The notes: a model not told the origin generated them from the letters alone. A stretch of 64,000 bases of DNA from Paractinoplanes abujensis (GCF_014204895.1 NZ_JACHMF010000001.1:7006001-7070000), one strand, 5' to 3'; shown: positions 7,984 to 16,761, numbered from the stretch's first letter. Numbers and translations are program-made.

Positions 7984-10068
7984 TCAGCTGCCGATCGGGC
8001 CGCCGTCCAGCCGCCACGTCACCACGACGGCGGGCTTGGCGTAGTCGCCGTCGGGCCAGGTCGAGGCCGGTTTGTCGATAGTGGCCCCGGTGATCTCGCC
8101 CGGGTGCTGGACGGCCACGAAGACCGAGCGGTCGTCCGCCGTGATGAACGGGCCGCACGTCTCGGCGCCCGGCGGCACCGTGAGGAACTGCCGCAGGTGC
8201 CCGCGTTCCGGGCCTTCGATCGGCGTCGCGAACAGGCCGTCGTTGCTGTCCAGAGCGTTGCCGTCGGTGGCGATCCACAGGTTGCCGGCGCTGTCGAAGG
8301 CGACGTTGTCGGGGCACGAGATCGGTGACACGGCGGCCTTGTCGTAGCCCGCGAAATACGTGGCGGGGTCGGCCGGGTCGCCGCACACGATCGGCAGTGA
8401 CCAGGTGAAGCTGTCGCCCGTGTGATCGCCGCGGTCCTCGACGATCTCCAGGATCTGCCCGTGCCGGTTCGCGCGCCGCGGGTTGGCCTCGTCGGGCCCG
8501 GCGTTCGTGCCCACCCCACGGTTGCTGTTGTTGGTCAGGGCGGCATAGATCTTTCCCGTACGCAGGGACGGCTGCACGTCTTCGGGCCGGTCCATCTTGG
8601 TCGCCTGAACCGCGTCGCCGGCCAGGCGGGCGAAGGTCAGCACCTCGACCGCCGTCATGCCGGGCACGAACGACCGGTCCCCGGAGACCAGCTTGATCCA
8701 CTGGCCGGTGCCGTCGAAGGCGCCGTCCGCGGGCAGTTTGCCGGTGCCGTCGATCTCGGCCGCCGGGCTGTCGCCGGTGAGCCGGGCGACGTAGAGGGTG
8801 CCCGATTCGAGCAGGGTCAGGTTGTGCCGCCGGTCGCCGGGCCGGTATTTCTTGTCCGAGACGAACTTGTAGAGGTACTCGAAGCGTTCGTCGTCACCCA
8901 TGTAGGCGGCGACCCGGCCGTCCTTGGCCACGATCACGTTGGCGCCCTCGTGTTTGAAGCGGCCCATCGCCGTGTGCTTGCGCGGGGGCTCGTCGGGCGA
9001 GAGCGGGTCGACCTCGACGATCCAGCCGAAGCGGTTGGCCTCGTGGGGGTGCTGGGCCAGGTCGAAACGCTCCTGCGCCCGTTCCCAGCGCCGCGACGGG
9101 CTCGGGTAACGGGTCGTTGTCGTGATCCCGTAGCGGCTGAGGCGGGCCTTGTCGGCTGCGGGAACGGCGTCGCCGCCGACGAAGTACTGGTTGAAGTTCT
9201 CCTCGCCGGAGAGCACCGTGCCCCACGGGGTGACCCCGCCGGCGCAGTTGTTCAGCGTCCCGATCACGCTGACGCCGCGCGGGTCGGCCGCCGTACGCAC
9301 CAAGGGTGTCCCGGCCACGGGCCCGTCGAGGCGGAACGGGGTGGCCAGCATCGTGAAGCGCCGGTTGTATTTGCGCCGCCCGCCCGCGGGTCGCCACTGA
9401 CCGGTGCCGTCGACGCGTTCCAGTTCCACCACCGACATGCCGTGGGCCGCCATCGCGACCTCGATCTGGCCCACGGTCATGGCTTCGAGCGTGGTGAAGC
9501 CCGGGAACATCAGCTCCTCGTTGGTGTATTCGTGGTTGGCCACCAGCAACGCGCGGTCGCGGCTGAGCGGCACCACACCGAGGAAGTCGTTGTTGAAGCC
9601 GAACTGCCGCACCTGCCGCTGCGCGGTCTGATGGTCGGGATCGAACGCGGGCGCACCGGGAATGATCGGGTCGCCCCAGCGGATCACCACCGCGGAGTCG
9701 TAGCCGTTGGGCACGATCAGCGTGTCGAGGGTGTTGGGCGGGATCGGCTTGAAGGTGATCTCGCCGGCCCGGCCGAACCGCTCGGAGGCGGCAGCAGCGG
9801 AGGCGGCTGCGGCGGAGGAGGCGGCTGCGGCGGAGGCGGACGTGGCGCCGGCCGGGACCGCCGCGGCCGCTCCTCCCAGCCCGAGAACCAGGGCGCCCGC
9901 GCGCATCACCCCGCGCCGGCTCATCGCTGCGGTGACGACGTCGCCGAAGTAGGGGTTGTCCGAGGTGTTCGGAATCGGGTGGTCGCAGGCGTTGCCGCAG
10001 CGATACAGGCAGGTCATCGCGTCGCGTGCGCCGCCGCTGTGCCCCAGCAAAGGTAACGGATCAGGCAT
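7984..10068 (-). CDS. PhoX-family phosphatase, Tat-exported (copy 1)
   Basis: The protein has 694 residues. An unusual N-terminal segment with a Cys-rich motif CLYRCGNACDHP precedes a twin-arginine signal (SRRGVMRAGALVLGLGG, about residues 49-65) and an Ala/Ser-rich cleavage region. The mature part has the PhoX/DUF839 hallmarks GVVPLSRDRALLVANHEYTN, NCAGGVTPWGTVLSGEENF, FGWIVEVDP, RKHTAMGRFKHEGANV and YMGDDERFEYLYKFV. PhoX enzymes are Ca/Fe-dependent extracytoplasmic phosphomonoesterases that release phosphate. It is a paralogue of the next gene, sharing most of the same signatures. The ATG at 10068 follows a GAGGAGG sequence, and a PHO-box-like repeat sits at 10083-10104. Compared with copy 2 it has an expanded Ala/Ser run after the signal. 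Confidence 0.9.
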   Translation of the reverse strand: MPDPLPLLGHSGGARDAMTCLYRCGNACDHPIPNTSDNPYFGDVVTAAMSRRGVMRAGALVLGLGGAAAAVPAGATSASAAAASSAAAASAAAASERFGRAGEITFKPIPPNTLDTLIVPNGYDSAVVIRWGDPIIPGAPAFDPDHQTAQRQVRQFGFNNDFLGVVPLSRDRALLVANHEYTNEELMFPGFTTLEAMTVGQIEVAMAAHGMSVVELERVDGTGQWRPAGGRRKYNRRFTMLATPFRLDGPVAGTPLVRTAADPRGVSVIGTLNNCAGGVTPWGTVLSGEENFNQYFVGGDAVPAADKARLSRYGITTTTRYPSPSRRWERAQERFDLAQHPHEANRFGWIVEVDPLSPDEPPRKHTAMGRFKHEGANVIVAKDGRVAAYMGDDERFEYLYKFVSDKKYRPGDRRHNLTLLESGTLYVARLTGDSPAAEIDGTGKLPADGAFDGTGQWIKLVSGDRSFVPGMTAVEVLTFARLAGDAVQATKMDRPEDVQPSLRTGKIYAALTNNSNRGVGTNAGPDEANPRRANRHGQILEIVEDRGDHTGDSFTWSLPIVCGDPADPATYFAGYDKAAVSPISCPDNVAFDSAGNLWIATDGNALDSNDGLFATPIEGPERGHLRQFLTVPPGAETCGPFITADDRSVFVAVQHPGEITGATIDKPASTWPDGDYAKPAVVVTWRLDGGPIGS

Positions 10069-10082
10069 CGTTGCCTCCTCGA

Positions 10083-10104
10083 CGAAAGTGAACCTCAGGT
10101 AAAC
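10083..10104 (-). promoter_or_regulatory. PHO-box-like direct repeat upstream of phoX copy 1
   Basis: Read on the minus strand there are two adjoining 11-mers, GTTTACCTGAG and GTTCACTTTCG. They match the actinobacterial PhoP direct-repeat unit (GTTCACC plus 4 nt). The box ends only 14 nt before the start codon, which is closer than expected for an activator site over a -35 region. Confidence 0.6.
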
Positions 10105-10193
10105 ACAGATCGCACCCTCGATGTTGATAGATCGAAGTGAATGCTGGTCGTGCCAACCGTGAGGTTCCGGACCTTCCGCCAGGGAGGCCGGAC

Positions 10194-10222
10194 GGCGGCC
10201 GCACCCGGTGAGTGCGGCCGCC
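10194..10222 (-). terminator. Hairpin downstream of phoX copy 2
   Basis: GGCGGCCGCAC (10194-10204) and GTGCGGCCGCC (10212-10222) form a perfect 11-bp stem with a 7-nt loop, 10 nt after the copy 2 stop. There is no U-run, so it may be a terminator or an RNA-stabilising hairpin between the two phoX genes. Confidence 0.5.
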
Positions 10223-10231
10223 GGAAGGGAA

Positions 10232-12334
10232 TCAGCTGCCGACGGGGCGGCCGTCGAGACGCCACGTGACGACGACGGCCGGCTTGGCGTAGTCGCCGTC
10301 GGGCCAGGTCGAGGCGGGCTTCTCCACGCTCGCGCCAGTGATCTCGCCCGGGTGCTGCACCGCGACGAACACCGACTTGTCGTCGGAGGTGATGAACGGG
10401 CCGCAGGTCTCGGCGCCCCGCGGCACCGTGAGGAACTGCCGCAGGTGGCCCCGCTCGGAGCCTTCGATCGGCGTCGCGAACAGGCCGTCGTTGGTGCCCA
10501 GGGCGTTGCCGTCGGTCGAGATCCACAGGTTCCCGGCGCTGTCGAAGGCGACGTTGTCGGGGCAGGAGATCGGCGAGACGGCCGTCTTGTCGTACCCGCC
10601 GAAGTAGGTGTCGGCGGCGGCCGGGTCGCCGCACACGATCGGCAGCGTCCAAGTGAAGGACTCGCCGGTGTGGTCGCCCTTGTCCTCGGTGATCTCGAAG
10701 ATGTGACCGTGCTTGTTCGCGCTGCGCGGGTTGGCCTCGTCCACGCCCGGGTTGGTGCCGACGGCCCGGTTCGTGTTGTTGGTCATGGCCGCATAGATCT
10801 TGCCGGTGAGCAGGGAGGGCTGGACGTCCTCGGGGCGGTCCATCTTGGTGGCCTTGACGGCGTCGCCGGCCTGGCGGGTCCAGGTCAGCACGTCGGCCGC
10901 GGTCATGCCGGGCACGAACGACCTGGTGCCGGAAACGAGCTTGATCCACTTACCGGTGCCGTCGAAGGCGCCGTCCGCGGGCAGCTTGCCGGTGCCGTCG
11001 ATCTCGGCCGCCGGGCTGTCCCCGGTGACCTGGGCGACGTAGAGCGTGCCCGACTCGAGGATGCTCAGGTTGTGCTTGCGGGCGGCGGGCGAGTTGCCCT
11101 TCATGATCTTTTTGTCCGACACGAACTTGTAGAGGTAGTCGAAGCGCTCGTCGTCGCCCATGTACGCCACGACGTGCCCGCTCTTGGCCACGATGACGTT
11201 GGCGCCCTCGTGCTTGAAGCGGCCCATCGCGGTGTGCTTGCGCGGCGGGGCCTCCGGGTCGAACGGATCGACCTCGACGATCCAGCCGAAGCGGTTGGCC
11301 TCGTTGGGGTGCTTGGCCAGGTCGAAACGCTCCTGGGCGCGGTCCCACTTGCGCGAGTCGCTCGGGTAGCGCGCGGTCGTCGAGATGCCGTAGCGAGCCA
11401 GCTTCGGCTTGTCGGCCTCGGCCACGGCGTCGCCGCCGACGAAGTACTGGTTGAAGTTCTCCTCGCCGGAGAGCACCGTGCCCCACGGGGTGACGCCACC
11501 GGCACAGTTGTTGAGCGTGCCGATGACCCACTGGCCCTTGGGGTCGGCCGCGGTCTTGACGGCCGCGGTGCCGACGACCGGGCCGGTCAGCTTGAACACC
11601 GTTTCGAGTGCGGTGATGCGCTTGTTGTAGCGCAGTCGGCGGCCCTGGGCCGGGCGCCACTCACCGGTGCGCCCGACCCGCTCGATCTCGACCACGGAGA
11701 GGCCGTGCGCGGCCATCGCGACCTTGATCTGCTCCACGGTCAGCGCGTCCAGGGTGGTGAAGCCCGGGAACATCAGGTTCTCGTTGGTGTATTCGTGGTT
11801 GACCACGAGCAGCGCCCGGTTGTCCTCGAACGGCAGCACGCCGACGAAGTCGTTGTTGTAGCCGAACTGCTGCGACTGCCGCTTGGCGGTCTGCCGGCCC
11901 AGGTCGAACTCGGGGGCGCCGGGGACGACGGGGTCGCCCCAGCGGATCACGACCGACGAGTCGTAGCCGTTGGGCACGACGAAGGTGTCCAGGGTGTTCG
12001 GCGGGATCGCCTTGAAGGACAGCTTGCCCGCCTTGCCGCCGCCGGTTTGCGGTGCGCCGCCGAGGGGAGCGCTGGGCACTGCGGCGGATGCCGGGACCGC
12101 CGCGGCCGCCGAGGCGCCGCTCAGACCGAGAACGAGAGCACCGGCCGCACCGGCGCGCATGACGCCGCGCCGGCTCATCGAAGCGTTGACGACGTCGCCG
12201 AGGTAGGCGTTGTCCGACTCGTTGGGCACGGGGTGGTCACACGCGTTGCCACAGCGGTAAAGGCAAGTCATCGCGTCGCGGGAACCGCCGCTGTGTCCGA
12301 GCAGCGGTAGCAGGCGGCGAGAGAGCTCAGGCAT
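10232..12334 (-). CDS. PhoX-family phosphatase, Tat-exported (copy 2)
   Basis: The protein has 700 residues and is closely similar to copy 1 over its whole length. It has the same pre-signal segment (LLGHSGGSRDAMTCLYRC and a following NACDHP), a twin-arginine signal SRRGVMRAGAAGALVLGLSG, and the PhoX core motifs NHEYTNENLMFPGF, GGVTPWGTVLSGEENFNQYF, FGWIVEVDPFDPEAPPRKHT and FVAVQHPGEITGA. The ATG at 12334 is preferred: AGGAGA lies just upstream, and the earlier in-frame ATG at 12346 overlaps that site. A PHO-box-like repeat at 12395-12416 lies about 60 nt upstream, a normal place for PhoP activation. The enzyme is predicted to liberate phosphate from organic esters outside the cell. Tandem duplication of phoX is directly visible. 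Confidence 0.9.
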   Translation of the reverse strand: MPELSRRLLPLLGHSGGSRDAMTCLYRCGNACDHPVPNESDNAYLGDVVNASMSRRGVMRAGAAGALVLGLSGASAAAAVPASAAVPSAPLGGAPQTGGGKAGKLSFKAIPPNTLDTFVVPNGYDSSVVIRWGDPVVPGAPEFDLGRQTAKRQSQQFGYNNDFVGVLPFEDNRALLVVNHEYTNENLMFPGFTTLDALTVEQIKVAMAAHGLSVVEIERVGRTGEWRPAQGRRLRYNKRITALETVFKLTGPVVGTAAVKTAADPKGQWVIGTLNNCAGGVTPWGTVLSGEENFNQYFVGGDAVAEADKPKLARYGISTTARYPSDSRKWDRAQERFDLAKHPNEANRFGWIVEVDPFDPEAPPRKHTAMGRFKHEGANVIVAKSGHVVAYMGDDERFDYLYKFVSDKKIMKGNSPAARKHNLSILESGTLYVAQVTGDSPAAEIDGTGKLPADGAFDGTGKWIKLVSGTRSFVPGMTAADVLTWTRQAGDAVKATKMDRPEDVQPSLLTGKIYAAMTNNTNRAVGTNPGVDEANPRSANKHGHIFEITEDKGDHTGESFTWTLPIVCGDPAAADTYFGGYDKTAVSPISCPDNVAFDSAGNLWISTDGNALGTNDGLFATPIEGSERGHLRQFLTVPRGAETCGPFITSDDKSVFVAVQHPGEITGASVEKPASTWPDGDYAKPAVVVTWRLDGRPVGS

Positions 12335-12394
12335 GCTTCTCCTCATTTCAGGGTTGCCCGCACGCTAGGAGAGCAGATTGGCGCGGCCCTCGCC

Positions 12395-12416
12395 CTGAGG
12401 TGAACAAAATCTGAAC
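12395..12416 (-). promoter_or_regulatory. PHO-box-like direct repeat upstream of phoX copy 2
   Basis: On the minus strand GTTCAGATTTT and GTTCACCTCAG are directly adjacent 11-mers, agreeing with the actinobacterial PhoP repeat. The location, about 61 nt before the ATG at 12334, suits a site overlapping the -35 region. Phosphate-starvation induction by PhoR-PhoP is inferred. Confidence 0.68.
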
Positions 12417-12498
12417 GAAGACGTCGACACCGGCGGATGTTCCCGGACCGCCGTGTCGGATTCGGCCGCCGTCCACCTGACGCGGGTACACCGGGCGC

Positions 12499-12864
12499 AT
12501 GGACTTTTCCATCGAGCGCGACACCGACCGGGCCGGAAAGACGACGTATCTTCTGCTCGGCGGCGATTTCGACCGGTCGGCGCACCGCGATCTGCGGCGG
12601 GCGCTGAAAGAGGCGTTCTCGCGCGCCAGGCAGGGTCGAGTGGTGCTCGACATGGCCCGGGTCGACGAGTTGAGCAGCGAATGCGTCGAGGTGCTGCTCA
12701 CCGGTTACACGCACGCGCTGCGCGGCGGGCACGGCTACGAGGTCACCAACGCCCGCGGGCACGTGCGCCTGCTCCTCGAGGCGACCGGGCTCTGCCCGCG
12801 CCGGGAGGACGACACCCTGTACGCCCCCGTGTGGCTAACCGGCGACGTGGCCGACGCCGTCTGA
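12499..12864 (+). CDS. STAS-domain protein (anti-sigma factor antagonist-like)
   Basis: This 121-residue single-domain protein has the STAS fold pattern: TTYLLLGGDFDRSAHRDLRRAL (strand and first helix), then RVVLDMARVDELSSECVEVLLTGYTHALRGGHGYEVTN, matching the conserved loop and helix of SpoIIAA/RsbV-type proteins. The Ser-Ser pair in DELSSECVE is where the phosphorylated serine of antagonists lies. Such proteins bind anti-sigma kinases or form part of stressosomes. No anti-sigma kinase is adjacent, so the partner is unknown. The last 30 nt overlap the 3' end of the convergent EAL gene. Confidence 0.72.
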   Translation: MDFSIERDTDRAGKTTYLLLGGDFDRSAHRDLRRALKEAFSRARQGRVVLDMARVDELSSECVEVLLTGYTHALRGGHGYEVTNARGHVRLLLEATGLCPRREDDTLYAPVWLTGDVADAV

Positions 12865-14553
12865 ACTTCGCGTGAACTTGGCTGCGAGCTGGTCAGCGGG
12901 CTGCGGCCGGGCGAGGTGATACCCCTGAAGGAGGTCGGCCCCGGCGGCGGCGAGCGCGGCCGCGGTCGGCTCGTCCTCCACACCTTCGGCCACGACGGTC
13001 AGATCGAGCGCGCGTGCGATGGCGATCACCGAGTCGATGATGGTCGCCCGGGCGGGTGAATCGTGCATGCGGACCACGAACGACCGGTCGATCTTCAGCT
13101 CGTCGATCGGCAGCTCGGGCAGCAGGCCGAGCGAGGTGTAGCCGGTGCCGAAGTCGTCGATCGCCACCCTGATGCCGGCCGCGCGGATCTCGGCCAGCCG
13201 GGCCGCGGCCTCGTCGGGCCGGGTCAGCACGGCGGTCTCGGTGATCTCGACGGTGAGCAGCCGGGCGGGCAGCCGCTCCAGGCGCAGCAGGGTCAGGATC
13301 GTCGGCACGGCGCGATCCTGGGCGAGGTAGGCGGCCGACAGGTTCACCGACACGGGCACGTCGTGACCCGCGCGATGCCAGACCGCGGCCTGATGCACGG
13401 CTTCGGCGAACACCCAGTCGGTGAGTTCCAGGATGACGTCGGAGCGTTCGGCGTCGGGCAGGAAGACGCCCGGCGGCAACATCCCCCGCTGCGGGTGCTG
13501 CCAGCGCACCAGCGCCTCGGCGCCGTGGATCTTGCGGCTGCCCGCGCTGTAGAGCGGCTGATAGTGCAGACGCAGGTGCCCGGCCCGGATCCCGGTCCGC
13601 AGTTCGGTGAGCTGACGCAGGTCGGCGCGGTGCGTCGTGATGTTCTCGGCAGTCCAGAGCACCACGCCCGTACGGTCGCGTTTGGCGCTGCGCAGCGCGT
13701 CAGTGGCGTGGCGCAGCACGACGGCCAGGTCGCGGTGGTCCGCCGGCGACACCCCGACGCTGGTCTCCACGCTGACCGGGATGCCGTTCACCGTGTACGG
13801 CCCCCGCAGCGCGTCGGTGAGCCGGCGCGCGATGGTGGTCAGCCCTTCGGCCGGTCCCGGCACGGCCAGCAGCACGACGAACTGGTCGCCTTCCAGCCGG
13901 GCCACCAGGTCCTCGGCCCGGCAGGCGGCGCGCAACCGGGCCCCCACCCGCTGCAGCAGCACGTCGGCCCCCTGGGTGCCGAGCATGTCGTTGGCCTCGG
14001 AGAACCGGTCCAGCCCGAGGTGCAGCACCGCCGTCAGCAAGCCGTCCTCCAGCCGTTCCCGGCCCGCCGCCAGCGCCGCCGAGCGGTTGGGCAGGCCGGT
14101 CAGCTGGTCGGCCCGGGCCAGCCGGGCGTATCGGCCGGCCATCGCGGTGAGCAGGCCGAGCGCCGGCGCGATGCCGCAGCGGCCGTCGGGCCAGCGCACC
14201 ACGACGGGCTCGTCGAGCGCGTCGCCGGGGCGGGCCAGCGCGGCCTGGGCGGCCAGGTCGATGTCGGTGTCGGAGGGCAGCGTGAGGGTGCCGGGGCGAT
14301 CCACGCCGACGACGGTGAGCGCTGACGACAGGCCGTGGCGGGCGGCGTCGGCCCGCCCGACCCGGGCCCGGCTGAGCACCTGATGCCCCTCGGGCGACGC
14401 GATCAGGACGCCGGGCAGCAGCGGCTCGGCGCGGAGCAGCTCGGCGATCTCGGCGAACCTGGTCGAGTCGGGCAGCACGTCGACCGGCACACCGATCTCG
14501 CCGAGCTTGCGCGGGAGCCGTACGGCGGTCCGTACGAGGGGCCCGTCGCTCAT
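12835..14553 (-). CDS. GGDEF/EAL protein, probable c-di-GMP phosphodiesterase with degenerate GGDEF
   Basis: The protein has 572 residues. Residues 1-150 resemble a degenerate CBS-like sensory region. The GGDEF domain (about 155-310) keeps DQLTGLPNR and DRFSEAND, but the signature reads LEGDQF instead of GGDEF, so cyclase activity is unlikely. The EAL domain (about 325-565) looks intact: GAEALVRWQHP, SVNLSA, VEITETAV, IDDFGTGYTSLG, ELKIDRSFV, VAEGVED and LLQGYHLARP. The expected activity is hydrolysis of c-di-GMP to pGpG. The ATG at 14553 overlaps the stop of the PAS gene as ATGA, so the pair is translationally coupled and may act as a split sensor-effector. An upstream in-frame start at 14661 lies inside the PAS gene and was rejected. 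Confidence 0.86.
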   Translation of the reverse strand: MSDGPLVRTAVRLPRKLGEIGVPVDVLPDSTRFAEIAELLRAEPLLPGVLIASPEGHQVLSRARVGRADAARHGLSSALTVVGVDRPGTLTLPSDTDIDLAAQAALARPGDALDEPVVVRWPDGRCGIAPALGLLTAMAGRYARLARADQLTGLPNRSAALAAGRERLEDGLLTAVLHLGLDRFSEANDMLGTQGADVLLQRVGARLRAACRAEDLVARLEGDQFVVLLAVPGPAEGLTTIARRLTDALRGPYTVNGIPVSVETSVGVSPADHRDLAVVLRHATDALRSAKRDRTGVVLWTAENITTHRADLRQLTELRTGIRAGHLRLHYQPLYSAGSRKIHGAEALVRWQHPQRGMLPPGVFLPDAERSDVILELTDWVFAEAVHQAAVWHRAGHDVPVSVNLSAAYLAQDRAVPTILTLLRLERLPARLLTVEITETAVLTRPDEAAARLAEIRAAGIRVAIDDFGTGYTSLGLLPELPIDELKIDRSFVVRMHDSPARATIIDSVIAIARALDLTVVAEGVEDEPTAAALAAAGADLLQGYHLARPQPADQLAAKFTRSSDGVGHVAG

Positions 14554-16052
14554 GCCCGGGCCAGGTCGAAGCAAGCGCCCTCGACCACCCGCCGTCCACC
14601 GGCTTCGCTGGGGCGCAGGCGCAGCCAGAGCCGGCGGACAGCGGTGCCCTCCGGCGTGCACTCGAGCTCGCCAGTCGCGCCGCCCAGAGCCGCCCGCACG
14701 GCCGCGGCCAGCCGGTCGTGGTCGGCCCGGCCGAGCACCCTGCGAAAGGCCCCGAGCAGGTCGCTGGTGGGATCGCCGGTGCCCAGGACGGGCCGCGGGT
14801 CACCGAAGGAGGCGGTCAGCAGCGGGGCGCCGCTCGCTCCCGCGATCGCGGTGAAGCGGTAGACGGCCAGGCGGCGGGTCAGGTCGTCGAGGTCGCGGCG
14901 GCCGGCCTCCAGGGCCAGCTCGGTGCGGCGTTCAGTGGTGCGGTCGAGCAGCATGCCGTCCCACACCGTGCTGCCGTCGCCCAGCCGGAACGGCCGGCCG
15001 ACGCCGCTGATCCAGCGCCGCTCGCCGTTGCGGAGGTTGAGGGTGCCCTCCCACCGCCACGGTTCGAGCGTGAGCATGGAGTCGGCGACCGAGGTCTCGT
15101 ACGCCTTCCGGTCCTCGTCGCTGACGAGATCGACGATCAGGTCGGCGTCGTCCAGGAGCTGCTGCGGTTCGTAGCCGCAGATCTCCCGGGAGCCCTCGGA
15201 GACGAACGCGAACGAGCGGGCCCCGTCGAGGTCGATCCGGAACTGGAACAGCATGCCGGGCACGTTGTTGACGGTCGACCGGAAGCGGCGTTCGGTCTCG
15301 CTCAGGGCGGCCTCGGCGCGCCGGCGGTCGGTGTCGTCGATGCCGATCGAGCAGACCCCGTAGAGCGAGCCGTCCGGGTCGGTCAGCGGGAAGCGGGTCA
15401 CGACGTACTGCCGGATCTCGTCGCCGAACGGCAGTTCCTCCAGCGCGGTGACCGCCTCGCCGTGCTCGATCGCCTGTTCGTCGTGCCGCCGCCCGGCCGC
15501 GGCCACGATCTCGGGCATCACCTCGGCGTCGCGGTGGCCCACCAGGTCGGCCGCGGTCACCTGGAACACGCGCTCGTACTCGGCGTTGACGAACAGGTAC
15601 TGCCCCTCGAGATCCTTGGCCGAGATCATCGCCGAGGTGTGCTCGAGGATCGCGTCGACCAGCGTGGTGCTGCGCTGCAGCTCCTGTTGCGCCTGGTCGT
15701 GGTCGGTCTCGTCGGAGAGGAAGGCGCAGAACCCGTCGGGCAGCGGATTGATGGTCAGCCCGACCTGGCGAACGGAACCGTCCCGGTGGCGGGCCGGCAC
15801 CTTGACCCGCATGCCGGGCCAGAAATCGTCATTGACCAGCCGCCGGGCGAACGCGGCGGCGTGCGCGGAGCGCAGTTGCTCCGGGACCAGAGTGTCGGCC
15901 AGCGGGCGGCCGAGGGCCTCGTCGCGGGACCAGCCGAACAGGCGCTCGGCGGCCGGGTTCCACGCGCGGATGAGCCCGCAGCGGTCGACCTCGACGAACG
16001 CCAGCGAGGTGGCGTGGAGCGCGCCGGCCACGATCGGGACTTCAGCCTGCAC
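14550..16052 (-). CDS. Multi-PAS-domain sensor protein without output domain
   Basis: The protein has 500 residues and at least three PAS/PAC modules. The first is about 10-120 (AFVEVDRCGLIRAWNPAAERLFGW and PAC region GSVRQVGLTINPL), the second about 130-260 (FVNAEYERVFQVTAADLVGHRDAEVMP, ending in SIGIDDTDRRRAEAALSETERRF) and the third about 265-390 (PGMLFQFRID, WEGTLNLRNGERRWISGVGRP). The tail (about 400-500) looks like a partial fourth PAS. No kinase, GGDEF or EAL domain is present. Its coupling to the next gene (ATGA at 14550-14553) suggests it senses for the EAL protein. The start is GTG at 16052. Soluble, with no membrane segments. Confidence 0.83.
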   Translation of the reverse strand: MQAEVPIVAGALHATSLAFVEVDRCGLIRAWNPAAERLFGWSRDEALGRPLADTLVPEQLRSAHAAAFARRLVNDDFWPGMRVKVPARHRDGSVRQVGLTINPLPDGFCAFLSDETDHDQAQQELQRSTTLVDAILEHTSAMISAKDLEGQYLFVNAEYERVFQVTAADLVGHRDAEVMPEIVAAAGRRHDEQAIEHGEAVTALEELPFGDEIRQYVVTRFPLTDPDGSLYGVCSIGIDDTDRRRAEAALSETERRFRSTVNNVPGMLFQFRIDLDGARSFAFVSEGSREICGYEPQQLLDDADLIVDLVSDEDRKAYETSVADSMLTLEPWRWEGTLNLRNGERRWISGVGRPFRLGDGSTVWDGMLLDRTTERRTELALEAGRRDLDDLTRRLAVYRFTAIAGASGAPLLTASFGDPRPVLGTGDPTSDLLGAFRRVLGRADHDRLAAAVRAALGGATGELECTPEGTAVRRLWLRLRPSEAGGRRVVEGACFDLARA

Positions 16053-16089
16053 TTCGTCTTGATCGGCCGCTGGAGCGATGTGCTGAGCG

Positions 16090-16761
16090 TTAGCCGCGGT
16101 TCGGGCCGGCCGAACCGGCTCGGACGAGCCCCGTTTCGTAGGCGAAGACCACGGCCTGCACCCGGTCGCGCAGTCCCAGCTTCATCAGCACCCGGGCCAC
16201 GTGGGACTTGACCGTGGCCTCGCCGACCGTCAGCGCGGCCGCGATCTCCGCGTTCGACAGGCCCCGGGCCACCAGCCGCAGCACCTCGGCCTCGCGTGGG
16301 GTCAGTTCGCCCAGCTCAGCGGGCGGCCGCGGGCCGGGCTGCCCGGCGAAGGCGGCGATGACCCGGGTGGTGACGGCCGGATCGAGCAGCGCCTCCCCGG
16401 CCGCGACGACCCGGATGGCGGTGATCAGGTGCTCCGGCGACGAAACTTTGAGCAGGAAGCCGCTGGCCCCGGCCCGCAGCGCCCGGTACAGGTTCTCGTC
16501 GGTGTCGAAGGTCGTCAGCATGATCACCCGCGGCGGGTGCGGCGAGCCCAGCAGCGTGCTCGTGGCGGCCAGCCCGTCCTGCCGGGGCATCGCGATGTCC
16601 ATCAGCACGACGTCGGGCCGGACCCGGCGGGCCAGCGCGACCGCCTCGATCCCGTCGCCCGCTTCGCCCACGACTGCGATGTCCGGCTCGGTCTCGATCA
16701 CCATCCGCAGACCGGCCCGGACCATCCGCTGGTCGTCGGCGATCACGACGGAGATGCTCAC
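16090..16761 (-). CDS. NarL/LuxR-family response regulator
   Basis: The protein has 223 residues. The N-terminal receiver has acidic pocket residues D9-D10, phosphoacceptor D55 in VVLMDIAMPRQDG, and the conserved T and K in MLTTFDT and GFLLKVSSPEHL. The C-terminal LuxR helix-turn-helix is ELTPREAEVLRLVARGLSNAEIA with VGEATVKSHVARVLMKLGLRDRVQAV. The ATG at 16761 overlaps the stop of the kinase gene (ATGA at 16758-16761), so they form a classical coupled pair. The likely target is the divergent membrane-protein gene at 18021, by position only. Confidence 0.93.
   Translation of the reverse strand: MSISVVIADDQRMVRAGLRMVIETEPDIAVVGEAGDGIEAVALARRVRPDVVLMDIAMPRQDGLAATSTLLGSPHPPRVIMLTTFDTDENLYRALRAGASGFLLKVSSPEHLITAIRVVAAGEALLDPAVTTRVIAAFAGQPGPRPPAELGELTPREAEVLRLVARGLSNAEIAAALTVGEATVKSHVARVLMKLGLRDRVQAVVFAYETGLVRAGSAGPNRG

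Noticed and set aside
8422..10056. Long open frames on the strand opposite the phoX genes
   Set aside because: They mirror the GC-rich third codon positions of the true genes and lack recognisable protein features; the opposite strand carries a clear Tat signal and PhoX motifs.
12856..12877. PHO-box-like pair GTTCACGCGAA / GTTCAGACGGC on the minus strand
   Set aside because: It lies inside the coding end of the EAL gene and overlaps the end of the STAS gene, with no gene start downstream within a useful distance; chance occurrence is more likely.
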